Below, piece by piece: positions 1 through 7,719 of a stretch of 45,872 bases of DNA; the first letter of the stretch is position 1, and each line of letters begins with the position of its first letter. Below the pieces are notes generated by a model. The model saw only the letters and a list, made by a program, of their open reading frames with translations. It had not been told where the DNA came from and made no database searches. Source of the DNA: Streptomyces adustus (GTDB taxonomy: Bacteria; Actinomycetota; Actinomycetes; Streptomycetales; Streptomycetaceae); assembly GCF_009377175.1 (NCBI RefSeq), contig NZ_VJZD01000051.1, forward strand, positions 1-45,872. Reading direction: 5' to 3'. The translations under genes and the position numbers were made by a program.

Positions 1-145
1 GGTCGGCCGTACCGCCCGCGGCGGCCGAACCGCTGTCAGCGGCGACATCGTTCTTGGTGGTGCCACCGCACGCGGTGACGCCCAGGGCGAGGGAAGTGAC
101 GGCGGCCAGGGCCGCACAGGCACGACGAAGCGACGACTTGTGCAT
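1..145 (-). CDS. Lipoprotein N-terminus, probable sugar ABC transporter substrate-binding protein (partial)
   Basis: Only the first 48 codons lie in the window; the gene continues past the left edge. The start reads MHKSSLRRACAALAAVTS, followed by LALGVTACGG. This is a basic n-region, a hydrophobic h-region and a lipobox (VTAC), so the product should be exported and lipid-anchored at the cysteine. A Gly/Ala/Ser-rich linker follows, as in binding lipoproteins. The ATG is preceded by GAGGAA at good spacing. The signal region resembles rhamnose-type ABC substrate-binding proteins of Streptomyces, and the LacI-like operator about 100 bases upstream fits a sugar-regulated transporter. The sugar assignment is inference because the mature domain is not visible. 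Confidence 0.6.
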   Translation of the reverse strand, partial: MHKSSLRRACAALAAVTSLALGVTACGGTTKNDVAADSGSAAAGGTAD

Positions 146-244
146 GACGGTGATTCCTCACGGACGAACGAAGGGAGAAAGGACAGTCGGCACTACGAGG
201 TGGGGGTGGCCGAGCTCACGGGAGTTTTGTTTCCGATAACGACA

Positions 245-256
245 TGAAAGGTTTCA
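245..256. promoter_or_regulatory. LacI-family operator-like palindrome
   Basis: TGAAAGGTTTCA has perfect 5-bp arms around a two-base centre. It sits 100 bases upstream of the lipoprotein start at 145. TGAAAnnTTTCA is a common LacI-family operator shape for sugar genes in actinomycetes. No LacI gene is visible, so the binder is unknown. Confidence 0.45.
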
Positions 257-799
257 GTCAGGTGGCCGGGAAGCTAGTTCTCACCCGAAGCCGCGTCAAG
301 GTAGTGCGCCGACGAAGGGCGTTCGATCCCCGTCCACAGCGCCCGAGATCAGTCCTCCGAAACCCGCCCTGACCTGCCCAGAAGCGCCTCGCCCCACTCG
401 CGCAGGCAGGCATGGACACGATTGAATAACGGACGCACCAGGGTTTCGACGAGCGGGTCGACTCGCGGCCCGCAACCCCTCGCGCGGACCGCCCGGCCAC
501 CCCACCGGCCACCTCGCCATCGACCCCGCAAGGACCACATCGGGCACATCGGGCACATCAGACGGACCTGCCGTTACCGAACGGTCAAATAAGACCATTA
601 CGGAAGGCCGAGGCGACCAGCGGACCACTGCGCGCCACCACCGCACGCCGCCCTGCCGCAGCCACCCCGCCAGGCCGGCGACCACGCACACCCCCGACGT
701 GTGACGTGGATCACATGTCAAATATCTGGTGCACCAAGATTTCATGCCGGAACATCGCCGCATCCACTCAAATCTTCGCCACCCTCAACCCCCGGAAAA

Positions 800-811
800 T
801 GAATCGTTTCA
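800..811. promoter_or_regulatory. Second LacI-family operator-like palindrome
   Basis: TGAATCGTTTCA is a near-perfect TGAAwCGwTTCA palindrome in an AT-rich patch, and is extended by AAA/TTT outside the arms. It is 655 bases upstream of the lipoprotein start and just beyond the stop of the TetR gene. With the 245-256 site it could form a looping operator pair. This is inference from motif shape only. Confidence 0.4.
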
Positions 812-880
812 TTTCAGCGAAGGACGCGGCATGCCCAACGGCAGCTCCCTCAGGCGTTTCCCGCACCACGCACGCGCCGC

Positions 881-1519
881 CTACTCGGTGAGTCCACGTC
901 CGTCAGTGGTGATGGCGCGGGCGAGACGGTCGGCGTGGGCACGGACCGCGGCCACCAGATCCAGCCGCCCACGTCTGAGCACCCACTGCATCTGGAGTCC
1001 GTCGCTCACCGCGATGCACTCACGGGCCAGAGCCTCGCAGTCGAGGCCCGCGCGCAGTTCCCCGGACTCCACCCCGTACCGGAAGCGCCCCGCGATCGCC
1101 TCGACGACCCCCTCGTACTGCCGGGCGTACACCTCGTGGGCGGCACTCGCGGGATTGGACATCTCCGACGCCATCACGACGAACAGCTCGATCAGGCCCG
1201 GCTGGGAAAGGTGCCAGCGGGAGCTCTCCACCATGGCGCGCAGCATGGCGACCACTCCCGCCTCCACGGGGATGCGCTTCCACCATTCCTCCGCCGCCTC
1301 GATGCGGTGATGCACCACGGCAAGCAGCAGATGGTGCTTGCTCGGAAAGTAGTGCAGGAGCCCGCTGTCGGTGATCTCCACGTCCTTCGCGATCTGGGCC
1401 ATCGAGACGTTCTGGTAGCCATCGGCGGCGAACTGCCGGGTCGCGGACTCGACGATCTTCGCGCGACGGGCGACTCCGACCTTGTAAGCGCCTCTCCGGC
1501 GAGCGGTAGCCATGACCAT
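881..1519 (-). CDS. TetR/AcrR family transcriptional regulator
   Basis: The product is 212 residues. Its N-terminal helix-turn-helix runs roughly residues 20-65 (KIVESATRQFAADGYQNVSM, then AQIAKDVEITDSGLLHYFPS), which matches the TetR DNA-binding domain. The C-terminal ligand-binding half is compatible with TetR_C but predicts no ligand. Starts at ATG 1519 (MVMATARRR) or ATG 1513 are both possible; neither has a Shine-Dalgarno, and TATTTT directly before the ATG suggests leaderless translation. It lies in the same direction as the oxidase/hydroxylase pair, separated from them by a terminator, and is the likely local regulator of the catabolic cluster at 1.9-7.3 kb. That link is inference. Confidence 0.85.
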   Translation of the reverse strand: MVMATARRRGAYKVGVARRAKIVESATRQFAADGYQNVSMAQIAKDVEITDSGLLHYFPSKHHLLLAVVHHRIEAAEEWWKRIPVEAGVVAMLRAMVESSRWHLSQPGLIELFVVMASEMSNPASAAHEVYARQYEGVVEAIAGRFRYGVESGELRAGLDCEALARECIAVSDGLQMQWVLRRGRLDLVAAVRAHADRLARAITTDGRGLTE

Positions 1520-1850
1520 AAAATATGCGACTGCCTGGACCGGAGAACGGCCGACGGCGTGCCCGGGGCGGGCCCGGACAGGCGGTCGGACGGCCGGCGT
1601 CCGTCCGTGAAGGCCGTCCCAGGTGCACGCCACCTCAGGCGGAAAGGCATCACCGGTCTGCGTGGCCCGTACGGGCGTCTGCGAGGGCACCGGGATGGTG
1701 GCGGTCGGGCCGGAGATCCTCGCGCGCATGCTGATCCGCCCGACCAGCCGCCTGGTCGTCGTGGAGCCCCCGTTCGGGCAGGTGAGAGCCTTGCGGCTAC
1801 CCGAGCCGCCCGGGACGCGCTCGCGCCGCCCCGGGACGCCGCCTGACACC
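1520..1850. other. Intergenic gap between TetR gene and oxidase terminator
   Basis: No gene can be supported here. Plus-strand frames stay open because of high GC but have no ribosome-binding site or family motif. The right end abuts the hairpin at 1851-1886. The promoter of the TetR gene presumably lies in the AT-rich bases around 1513-1540. Confidence 0.4.
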
Positions 1851-1886
1851 GCGGCCGGAGCCCCCGCGCAGGTGGGCTCCGGCCGC
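1851..1886 (-). terminator. Hairpin terminator after the FAD oxidase gene
   Basis: GCGGCCGGAGCCC and GGGCTCCGGCCGC form a perfect 13-bp stem with a 10-base loop, five bases past the oxidase stop codon. There is no U-tract, as is usual for Streptomyces terminators. Confidence 0.7.
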
Positions 1887-1890
1887 CGTA

Positions 1891-3270
1891 CTACGCCTGC
1901 CAGTGGTTGGCGTTGGTCGCGCCGCGCGGGCCGGCCAGGTAGCCGACGAAGAGGCCATCCGGGTCGCGTACAGCGATGATCTTCCGCAGGCGTTCCCACG
2001 ACGCGTCGGAGACGAAGCGCAGCTGGCGGCGGGCGAGGTCGGAGTCGCCGAGGTACTGGCCGACCGTCACCGGCTGGAGGTCGGCCATCGCGGCCGCGAG
2101 CCACTCCTGGTGCCGCGCGTCCTCGTTCTCGTCCTCCCACAGCACATAGCTGGCGAGGTAGATCTCGCTCTGCAACGAGAACGCCATGTCGGGCAGCTCG
2201 CGCAGCGGCGCCATGCTGAACCAGATCGTGAACGACTTCGCGTTCGGCAGGGTGGTGTAGACGCGCCGGGTGGCGGCCACGACGTCCTCGGGCGTTCCGG
2301 AGATCCAGGCGTTGTCGACCGCCCAGCGGTGGCCCTCGGGGTTCGCGGCGAGCTGGCCCTGCCGCTCGTCGTCGAACGTGGTCGGTTCGTTGTCGACGAC
2401 GAACAGGGCCCGCTCCAGGGCCGGGTTCGTCCGGAACGGCGCGAGTGCCCGGTCGGCCTCGTGGGCGTCGTCGACCATCGCCACGGCGGTCACCAGCAGC
2501 ACCGGCTCGTCGCCGAGGCCGGGCTCGGTCTTGGTCAGGGCGACGATCTCGACGGTGTCGACGACGCTGCCGTGGAGGGTGTGCAGCCAGGTCATGACCT
2601 CGTCGAAGTCGCTCAGCGCGAAGCCCTGCACGGTGTGCGCGAGGTGGCGCGGGTGCGGCAGGGTCCGCAGGTGGAAGCGGGTGACGACGCCGGGGAAGCC
2701 CGGTCCCGCGCCGCGAGCGGCCCAGTACAGGTCGCCGTGGTGCTCGGCGTCGGCCCGGACCAGCTCGCCCTCGGCCGTGACGACGTCGACGGCCGTGACG
2801 TACTCGGCGGCCCAGCCCCACCCGCGCGCGTTCCAGCCCTGCCCGCCCTGGAGCAGGAAGCCGCCGATGCCCACGGTCGGGCAGTGGCCGCCGGGGAAGA
2901 AGCGGCCGCGCGAGGCGAGGTAGGGCGCCAGCTCCACGCCGCCCTTGACGGACGGCGTCGCCGTCACGACCTGCGTCCCGGGGTCGTACGACATCTCCTT
3001 GAAGCCGCCCAGGTCGAGCACCAGGGCGTCCTCGCGCAGCGACCACTGCGCCCAGCTGTGGCCGCCGGAGCGGACGGCCACCTGCCAGCCTCGCTCACGG
3101 GCGAGCCGGACGCCGCCCACGATGTCGCCCTCACTGGCGACCCGCAGGACAGCCGCCGGGGTGCGGTCCGGCAGCCGCCGGTTGAAGATCCGGTCGACGG
3201 CGGCGTCGTCGAAACCGGCGTCGCCGCGCAGCAGGAGTTCGCCGTCGAAGTGCGGCAGCGGCGCGCTCAC
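1891..3270 (-). CDS. FAD-linked oxidase, berberine-bridge-enzyme type
   Basis: The 459-residue protein has the PCMH FAD-binding fold in its first half and a C-terminal BBE element ending NANHWQA. RSGGHSW (His71) and GGHCPTVGIGG (Cys130) match the two residues that tether FAD through 8alpha-histidyl and 6-S-cysteinyl bonds in bicovalent family members. Enzymes of this group oxidise alcohols, sugars or phenolic and alkaloid substrates with O2. The GTG start overlaps the hydroxylase stop as GTGA, with GGAGGAG just upstream, so the two genes are translationally coupled. It therefore probably acts on the hydroxylase product or on the same substrate. The substrate is unknown. Confidence 0.9.
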   Translation of the reverse strand: MSAPLPHFDGELLLRGDAGFDDAAVDRIFNRRLPDRTPAAVLRVASEGDIVGGVRLARERGWQVAVRSGGHSWAQWSLREDALVLDLGGFKEMSYDPGTQVVTATPSVKGGVELAPYLASRGRFFPGGHCPTVGIGGFLLQGGQGWNARGWGWAAEYVTAVDVVTAEGELVRADAEHHGDLYWAARGAGPGFPGVVTRFHLRTLPHPRHLAHTVQGFALSDFDEVMTWLHTLHGSVVDTVEIVALTKTEPGLGDEPVLLVTAVAMVDDAHEADRALAPFRTNPALERALFVVDNEPTTFDDERQGQLAANPEGHRWAVDNAWISGTPEDVVAATRRVYTTLPNAKSFTIWFSMAPLRELPDMAFSLQSEIYLASYVLWEDENEDARHQEWLAAAMADLQPVTVGQYLGDSDLARRQLRFVSDASWERLRKIIAVRDPDGLFVGYLAGPRGATNANHWQA

Positions 3271-4400
3271 GCCTCCTCCATCACGGCGTGCAGGGTCTCG
3301 GCCATGACCCGGCCAGGGTCGGCGCCCGGGGTCTCGGGGTGGATCTCCCACTCGGCGAGCTGGAGGCTGTTGTCGAGGACCATCCGCACCCGGGGGAAGC
3401 GGCGTTCCATGAACGCGGGCAGCACGTCCTCGATCTTGTCGCCGACGGTGAGCATCTCGGCCAGCACCACGGCGTCCTCGGCGCACATCGCCGCTCCCTG
3501 GGCGATCAGCGGCGGGCACGCGTGGGCCGCGTCGCCGATGATGACCGTACGGCCGCGGTACCAGGGGGACTCGACCCGCATCGCCTCGATCCACTGGTAG
3601 TTGACGATCGCGTCGTCCGCTATGCCGTCGCGCACCTGGCCCCAGATGCCGCCGTAGCCCTGGCCGCGCTCCTTGAGGACGGCGCCCTTGGGGCCCTCTC
3701 CGACGAACGACCGGTCGAGGTTGCCCTCGATGAGGAAGGCGTAGCAGAGCTCGTCGGAGATCGGGGTGTAGCCGGCCTTGAACTTCGGGCCGCCGTAGTA
3801 CACCTCGGAGCAGTCCATCGCCTCGGGACGGCGCGCGACGGTGCGCCAGATGCCCATCCCGACCGGGGTCGGCTCGTCCGTGATGCCCATCATCGAGCGG
3901 ACCTTGGAGCGGATGCCGTCGGCACCCACCAGCAGGTCGACCCGCTCCCGGGTGCCGTCGGAGAGCTGGACGATGACCGAGTCGCCGTCGTCCTCGTACG
4001 ACTCGACGGTGGTGCCCAGTCGCACGTCGACACCGGCGGCCGGCAGGTCGGCCGCGATGATGTTCGCGAGGTCGCCACGCAACGCGCCCATGGTGGGCGG
4101 GACTTCGGCACCGCCCATCGGCGGGGTGTCGATCTCGACCATGAGGCTGCCGTCGGCCTGGCGCAGGCGGACCTGGTCGAAGGCGTAGGCGCGCTCGGCG
4201 AGGCGGTCGTAGATGCCCACCGACTTGAAGGCCTTGAGGGCATTGCCCTGCAAGGTGATGCCGTGGCCGACGCCCCCGAGGTCGGTGCGCAGGTCGACCA
4301 GGACGACCTCGATGCCCCGCTTCCTCAGGGCGAGGGCGAGTACTCCGCCCGCGATGCCGCCACCGACGATCAGGACGCGACGGGTCTGCGAATCGGGCAT
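3267..4400 (-). CDS. FAD-dependent monooxygenase, class A aromatic hydroxylase type
   Basis: The 377-residue product shows the three signatures of the p-hydroxybenzoate-hydroxylase fold. These are the Rossmann VGGGIAGG at residues 12-19, a DG motif (LLVGADGIRSKVR) and the second FAD motif VIIGDAAHACPP. Such enzymes use NAD(P)H and O2 to hydroxylate phenolic or other activated rings. The chosen ATG has GAGGAAGGA six bases upstream; an in-frame start 33 bases earlier lacks this. It is the first gene of a two-gene minus-strand operon with the FAD oxidase and diverges from the ABM/FAH/ALDH operon. A role in degrading an aromatic compound is inferred from context. Confidence 0.9.
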   Translation of the reverse strand: MPDSQTRRVLIVGGGIAGGVLALALRKRGIEVVLVDLRTDLGGVGHGITLQGNALKAFKSVGIYDRLAERAYAFDQVRLRQADGSLMVEIDTPPMGGAEVPPTMGALRGDLANIIAADLPAAGVDVRLGTTVESYEDDGDSVIVQLSDGTRERVDLLVGADGIRSKVRSMMGITDEPTPVGMGIWRTVARRPEAMDCSEVYYGGPKFKAGYTPISDELCYAFLIEGNLDRSFVGEGPKGAVLKERGQGYGGIWGQVRDGIADDAIVNYQWIEAMRVESPWYRGRTVIIGDAAHACPPLIAQGAAMCAEDAVVLAEMLTVGDKIEDVLPAFMERRFPRVRMVLDNSLQLAEWEIHPETPGADPGRVMAETLHAVMEEA

Positions 4401-4474
4401 GTGGGGTCCTTCCTCGGATGCGTTACGCGTCACACACTCGCCCCTCCGGGCCTGCGGGAGAACCCTTCACAAAC

Positions 4475-4489
4475 TGATACCTGGCATCG
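4475..4489. promoter_or_regulatory. Operator candidate 1 in the divergent catabolic promoter
   Basis: TGATACCTGGCATCG is one of two near-copies in this intergenic region. Together they give the perfect palindrome consensus TGATGCCnGGCATCA; this copy deviates at one inner pair and one outer base. It lies 75 bases from the hydroxylase start. Confidence 0.55.
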
Positions 4490-4512
4490 CCGGGCCATGG
4501 CCCCTGTGAACG

Positions 4513-4527
4513 TGATGTCTGGCATCA
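4513..4527. promoter_or_regulatory. Operator candidate 2 in the divergent catabolic promoter
   Basis: TGATGTCTGGCATCA is the second copy, offset 38 bases from the first, with one inner mismatch from TGATGCCnGGCATCA. The two sites lie between divergent operons, as expected for a shared repressor or activator. The binder may be the TetR protein encoded at 881-1519. Confidence 0.55.
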
Positions 4528-4623
4528 CCACGAGCGCTTATGAGGGAGGTCGGACCCGGTCCTACTGTGAGGGCACTCGCGACTTCCGCGAGCAACTTCC
4601 CCGCCCCCTCGAAGGAGTCACCC

Positions 4624-4914
4624 ATGGCCTACGTCGTGACGGCGATCTGGACCGCGCAGCCGGGACAGGAGGATGTCGTCCGGGACGCCATCGAGAAGCT
4701 CACGCCGCCCTCCCGTCAGGAGCCGGGCAACCGCTTCTACCAGGCGTACGAGAGCCCCGAGGAGCCGGGAGTCTTTCGTCTGTTCGAGATCTACGACGAC
4801 GAGGCGGCGTACGCGGCGCACGGCGCGTCGGAACACTTCGCCGAGTACGGGCACGGCCAGGCGATCCCCGTGCTCGCCAACCGTGAGCGGGCGTTCTACG
4901 AGACGATCGGCTGA
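4624..4914 (+). CDS. Antibiotic biosynthesis monooxygenase (ABM) domain protein
   Basis: This 96-residue protein has the dimeric alpha/beta-barrel pattern of ABM/YgiN proteins: an N-terminal strand (YVVTAIWTAQPGQEDVV), a central QAYESPEEPGVFRLFEIYDD strand pair and a C-terminal helix. Family members are cofactor-free oxygenases that make quinones from phenols, or act as small accessory proteins. AAGGAG sits at good spacing before the ATG. It opens a plus-strand operon with the FAH-family hydrolase six bases downstream. A quinone-forming oxygenation step in this pathway is plausible but not demonstrated by sequence. Confidence 0.85.
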   Translation: MAYVVTAIWTAQPGQEDVVRDAIEKLTPPSRQEPGNRFYQAYESPEEPGVFRLFEIYDDEAAYAAHGASEHFAEYGHGQAIPVLANRERAFYETIG

Positions 4915-4920
4915 GACCCG

Positions 4921-5904
4921 ATGAAGCTGGCTGCCTTCCGCCGCCGCACCGAGCCGCCCGGAGTGCGCCACGTCGGGCTGGTGATGGGCGACGGACCGGA
5001 TCGGTGGATCCATCCGTTCGAGCCGGGCACCGAGATGGTGCCCCTGCTCGCCGCGGACGCCGCGAGGCGCGAGGCGGCGGCCGACACGGCCGCGCAGGCG
5101 GACGGCATCCGCCTGCGGGACCTCGTACTGCTGCCGCCGGTCTACCCGGTGGCGATGCGCGACTTCCTCACCTTCGAGGCGCACGTCGACGGCATGGAGC
5201 GGGGCCACGGCAACCCCGGCCCGCCCGAGGCCTGGTACGAGGCCCCCGTCTTCCTCTTCATGGCGCCGCACGCCGTGACCGGCCCCTACGACGACATCCC
5301 GATGCCGCCCGACACCGCCCGCCTCGACTTCGAGCTGGAGATCGCGGCCGTGATCTGCCGGGACGTCCGCAACGCCACCGTCGAGCAGGCCGGATCGGCC
5401 ATCGGCGGCTACTGCGTGATGAACGACTGGTCGGCCCGCGACGTCCAGAGCCGGGAGATGACGCTGAAGCTCGGCCCGTCCAAGGGCAAGGACTTCGCGA
5501 CGACGATCGGCCCCTGGATCGTCACCCCCGACGAACTCGACGGCTGCCGCGACGCGGACGGCTTCCTGGACCTCGGGATGACGGTCCAGGTCAACGGCGT
5601 GACCGTCGGATCCGACCGGTCCGGCCACATGGGCTGGTCCTTCGAGCACCTGGTGGCGCACGCGTCACGGGCGTCGTGGGTGAAGGCCGGCGAGGTACTG
5701 GCCTCCGGCACCTGCGCCTCGGGCTCGCTGGCCGAGTCCTGGGGCCGCAACGGAACGCTCGACCCGCCGCCCCTGCGGATCGGGGACGTGGTGGAGATGT
5801 CGATCGACCGTCTCGGCACCATCCGCAACGAGATCGTCGTACCCGCCGAGGACGCGGCTCCCCCCGTCCCGCCGGCGCGGCGCCGCGTACGTCAGGAGAC
5901 CTGA
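4921..5904 (+). CDS. Fumarylacetoacetate hydrolase family protein
   Basis: The 327-residue protein carries the FAH catalytic fold. The expected metal and catalytic residues are in order: Asp81 and His88 (RDFLTFEAHV), Glu138 and Glu140 (FELEI) and Asp169 (MNDWSARD). Enzymes of this family hydrolyse C-C bonds of acylpyruvates or ring-cleavage products, or hydrate/decarboxylate 2-oxo acids, using Mg2+ or Ca2+. It starts six bases after the ABM stop with no strong ribosome-binding site, so translational coupling is likely. Position between an oxygenase and an aldehyde dehydrogenase fits cleavage of an oxygenated ring-derived intermediate. Exact substrate unknown. Confidence 0.9.
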   Translation: MKLAAFRRRTEPPGVRHVGLVMGDGPDRWIHPFEPGTEMVPLLAADAARREAAADTAAQADGIRLRDLVLLPPVYPVAMRDFLTFEAHVDGMERGHGNPGPPEAWYEAPVFLFMAPHAVTGPYDDIPMPPDTARLDFELEIAAVICRDVRNATVEQAGSAIGGYCVMNDWSARDVQSREMTLKLGPSKGKDFATTIGPWIVTPDELDGCRDADGFLDLGMTVQVNGVTVGSDRSGHMGWSFEHLVAHASRASWVKAGEVLASGTCASGSLAESWGRNGTLDPPPLRIGDVVEMSIDRLGTIRNEIVVPAEDAAPPVPPARRRVRQET

Positions 5905-5910
5905 TCAACG

Positions 5911-7302
5911 ATGGTGTTTCCCACCGAGAACGAGGTCGTCACCCGCAACCCGGCCACGGGTGAGGTGCTCGGTCGTTATCCGACCCACGACGCGGCCGCC
6001 GTGGAGGAGGCGCTGGCCCGCACCCACGCCGCCGCCGAGGTGTGGCGTGGCACCGCGCTCGCGCAACGCCTCACGCTGCTGGGCGACATCGGCAAGCTGC
6101 TGCTCGAACGCCGCTACACCTACGCGGCGTTGATCACCGCGGAGATGGGCAAGCCGCTCTCCGAGTCCCTCGCCGAGATCGACAAGTGCGCCTGGAACTG
6201 CTCGGTGGTCGCCGAGAAGGCCCCCGGATGGCTCGCCGACCACGAGGTCGAGGCCGGCCGGTCGCGTTCATGGCTCTCGTACGAGCCGCTCGGCGTGGTG
6301 TTCGCGGTGATGCCGTGGAACTACCCGTTCTGGCAGGTGATCCGGTTCGGCGCGGGTGCCGTCGCCGCCGGGAACGCCGTGCTGCTCAAGCACGGCCCGG
6401 ACGTCACCGGGTGCGCGCTCGCGATCGAGGAACTGTTCGCCGACGCGGGCGCGCCGGCCGGGCTGCTGCGCTCCCTCGTCGTCGCGGCTCCGGACGTGCC
6501 CGAGGTCAGCGAGTTGGTCATCCGCGACCCGCGGATCGCCGCTGTGACGCTGACCGGCAGCGAGCGGGCGGGCACGGCGGTCGCCTCGGTCGCCGGCTCC
6601 GCGGTCAAGCCCTCCGTCCTCGAACTCGGCGGCTCCGACCCGTTCGTCGTGCTCGCCGACGCGGACATCGAGGCCGCGGCGAAGGCCGCCGTCACCTCGC
6701 GGTTCGGGAACGTCGGCGAGAGCTGCATCGCGGGCAAGCGGTTCATCGTGCACGAGGCGGTCGCCGACACGTTCGTCGCCGCCTTCGTCGAGCGGGTCGG
6801 CATGCTGGAGGTCGGCAACCCGGCCCTGCCGTCGACCACGCTCGGCCCGATGGCCCGCGCGGACCTGCGCGAGGGCCTGCTGCGCCAGATTCGAGAGACC
6901 GTGGCGCAGGGCGCCACCCTGGTCACCGGCGGGGAGGCGCTGGAGGGTCCCGGCAACTTCGTCGCGCCGACCGTCCTCGACCATGTCACCCCGGGCATGA
7001 CCGCCTTCGTCGAGGAGACGTTCGGGCCGGCCGCCGCGATCGTCCGTGCCCGCGACGACGAGCACGCCGTCGAGCTGGCCAACGACACCGCGTTCGGGCT
7101 CGGTTGTGCCGTATGGGGCGCCACCGGGCACGCGCTCGCGGTGGGGCGGCAGATCCGGTCGGGCGCCCTCTTCGTCAACGCCGTCGTGGCCTCCGACCCG
7201 CGTCTGCCCATCGGCGGCACCGGACGCAGCGGCTACGGGCGGGAGTTGTCGGCCGAAGGCATCCGCGCGTTCACCAACGTCCGTACCGTGGTCGTGGCGT
7301 GA
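5911..7302 (+). CDS. NAD(P)-dependent aldehyde dehydrogenase, succinate-semialdehyde-dehydrogenase-like
   Basis: The 463-residue enzyme has the full ALDH set: oxyanion Asn137 (PWNYPFW), general base Glu238 (LELGGSDPF) and nucleophile Cys272 (NVGESCIAG). The C-terminal part closes the fold with an EETFGPAAA motif. It oxidises an aldehyde to an acid. The overall look is closest to short succinate-semialdehyde dehydrogenases. It begins seven bases after the hydrolase gene, with CAGGAG slightly far upstream, and is the last gene of the plus-strand catabolic operon. It probably takes the aldehyde fragment released upstream to central metabolism. Confidence 0.92.
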   Translation: MVFPTENEVVTRNPATGEVLGRYPTHDAAAVEEALARTHAAAEVWRGTALAQRLTLLGDIGKLLLERRYTYAALITAEMGKPLSESLAEIDKCAWNCSVVAEKAPGWLADHEVEAGRSRSWLSYEPLGVVFAVMPWNYPFWQVIRFGAGAVAAGNAVLLKHGPDVTGCALAIEELFADAGAPAGLLRSLVVAAPDVPEVSELVIRDPRIAAVTLTGSERAGTAVASVAGSAVKPSVLELGGSDPFVVLADADIEAAAKAAVTSRFGNVGESCIAGKRFIVHEAVADTFVAAFVERVGMLEVGNPALPSTTLGPMARADLREGLLRQIRETVAQGATLVTGGEALEGPGNFVAPTVLDHVTPGMTAFVEETFGPAAAIVRARDDEHAVELANDTAFGLGCAVWGATGHALAVGRQIRSGALFVNAVVASDPRLPIGGTGRSGYGRELSAEGIRAFTNVRTVVVA

Positions 7303-7336
7303 GCGGACCGGCCGACCCGCGGAGTCGCAGGCCCGG

Positions 7337-7576
7337 TCAGGAAGGGGTGCTGGTCGACCTGGGCGGGGCGGAGCCCAGGCCGAACTGGGCGGCTTCGAGG
7401 GTTCCTGTCCCTGTTCCCGGGCCGGTTGCGGTGGGGCTCGGAGAGGCCGCGGCGGCTTCCGTCTGCCGGGGGCCGGCGCAGCCTGCCACGGTCGGACCGG
7501 GGACGGCTGCGCTCAGGCCGGCGGCCATGGTGGTGCGCAGGAGGGCCCGGCGGGAGGGTGAGGGCTGTGCACACAC
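7337..7576 (-). pseudogene. Remnant of a Tat-type lipoprotein gene
   Basis: From GTG 7576 the frame gives 79 residues. They include SRRALLRTTMAAGLSAAVPG and a cysteine in VAGCAGP, followed by a Pro/Thr/Ser-rich linker, and then a stop. This is the signal and linker of a secreted lipoprotein without a mature domain. The rest would have to extend leftward into the convergent aldehyde dehydrogenase gene, so only the N-terminal stub survives. No clear ribosome-binding site. The original protein cannot be identified; secreted hydrolases of actinomycetes often start this way. The remainder of 7303-7719 holds nothing I recognise. Confidence 0.35.
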
Positions 7577-7719
7577 GCGAGGGCCTTCGCAGCGGGCGGC
7601 GGCAGGGGCGCCGCACCCGGGGCTCTCGGCTGACGACGCCTGTCCGCACGTAGGGGGTGTGCGTGTCGGGGAACCCGGGACGAGCCCGTCTCCTTCGCGG
7701 GCGCACGGCACACTCGAGG

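Larger units (their letters stand above)
146..880. other. Long non-coding region upstream of the lipoprotein gene
   Basis: About 735 bases hold no convincing gene; the open frames here lack ribosome-binding sites and recognisable products. The stretch contains two LacI-like palindromes (245-256 and 800-811) and unusually AT-rich patches around 570-610 and 715-815. It probably carries the promoter region of the lipoprotein gene. The palindrome at 800 may serve a promoter that is not otherwise visible. Confidence 0.4.

Noticed and set aside
1623..1979. Plus-strand frame of 118 codons before the oxidase end
   Set aside because: It has no ribosome-binding site or family motif and runs antisense into the oxidase gene and its terminator.
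881..3046. A single 721-residue minus-strand open frame spanning TetR and the oxidase region
   Set aside because: Only the last 212 codons are real (TetR). The upstream part is an Arg-rich shadow of the oxidase gene, kept open by high GC, and crosses the oxidase terminator.
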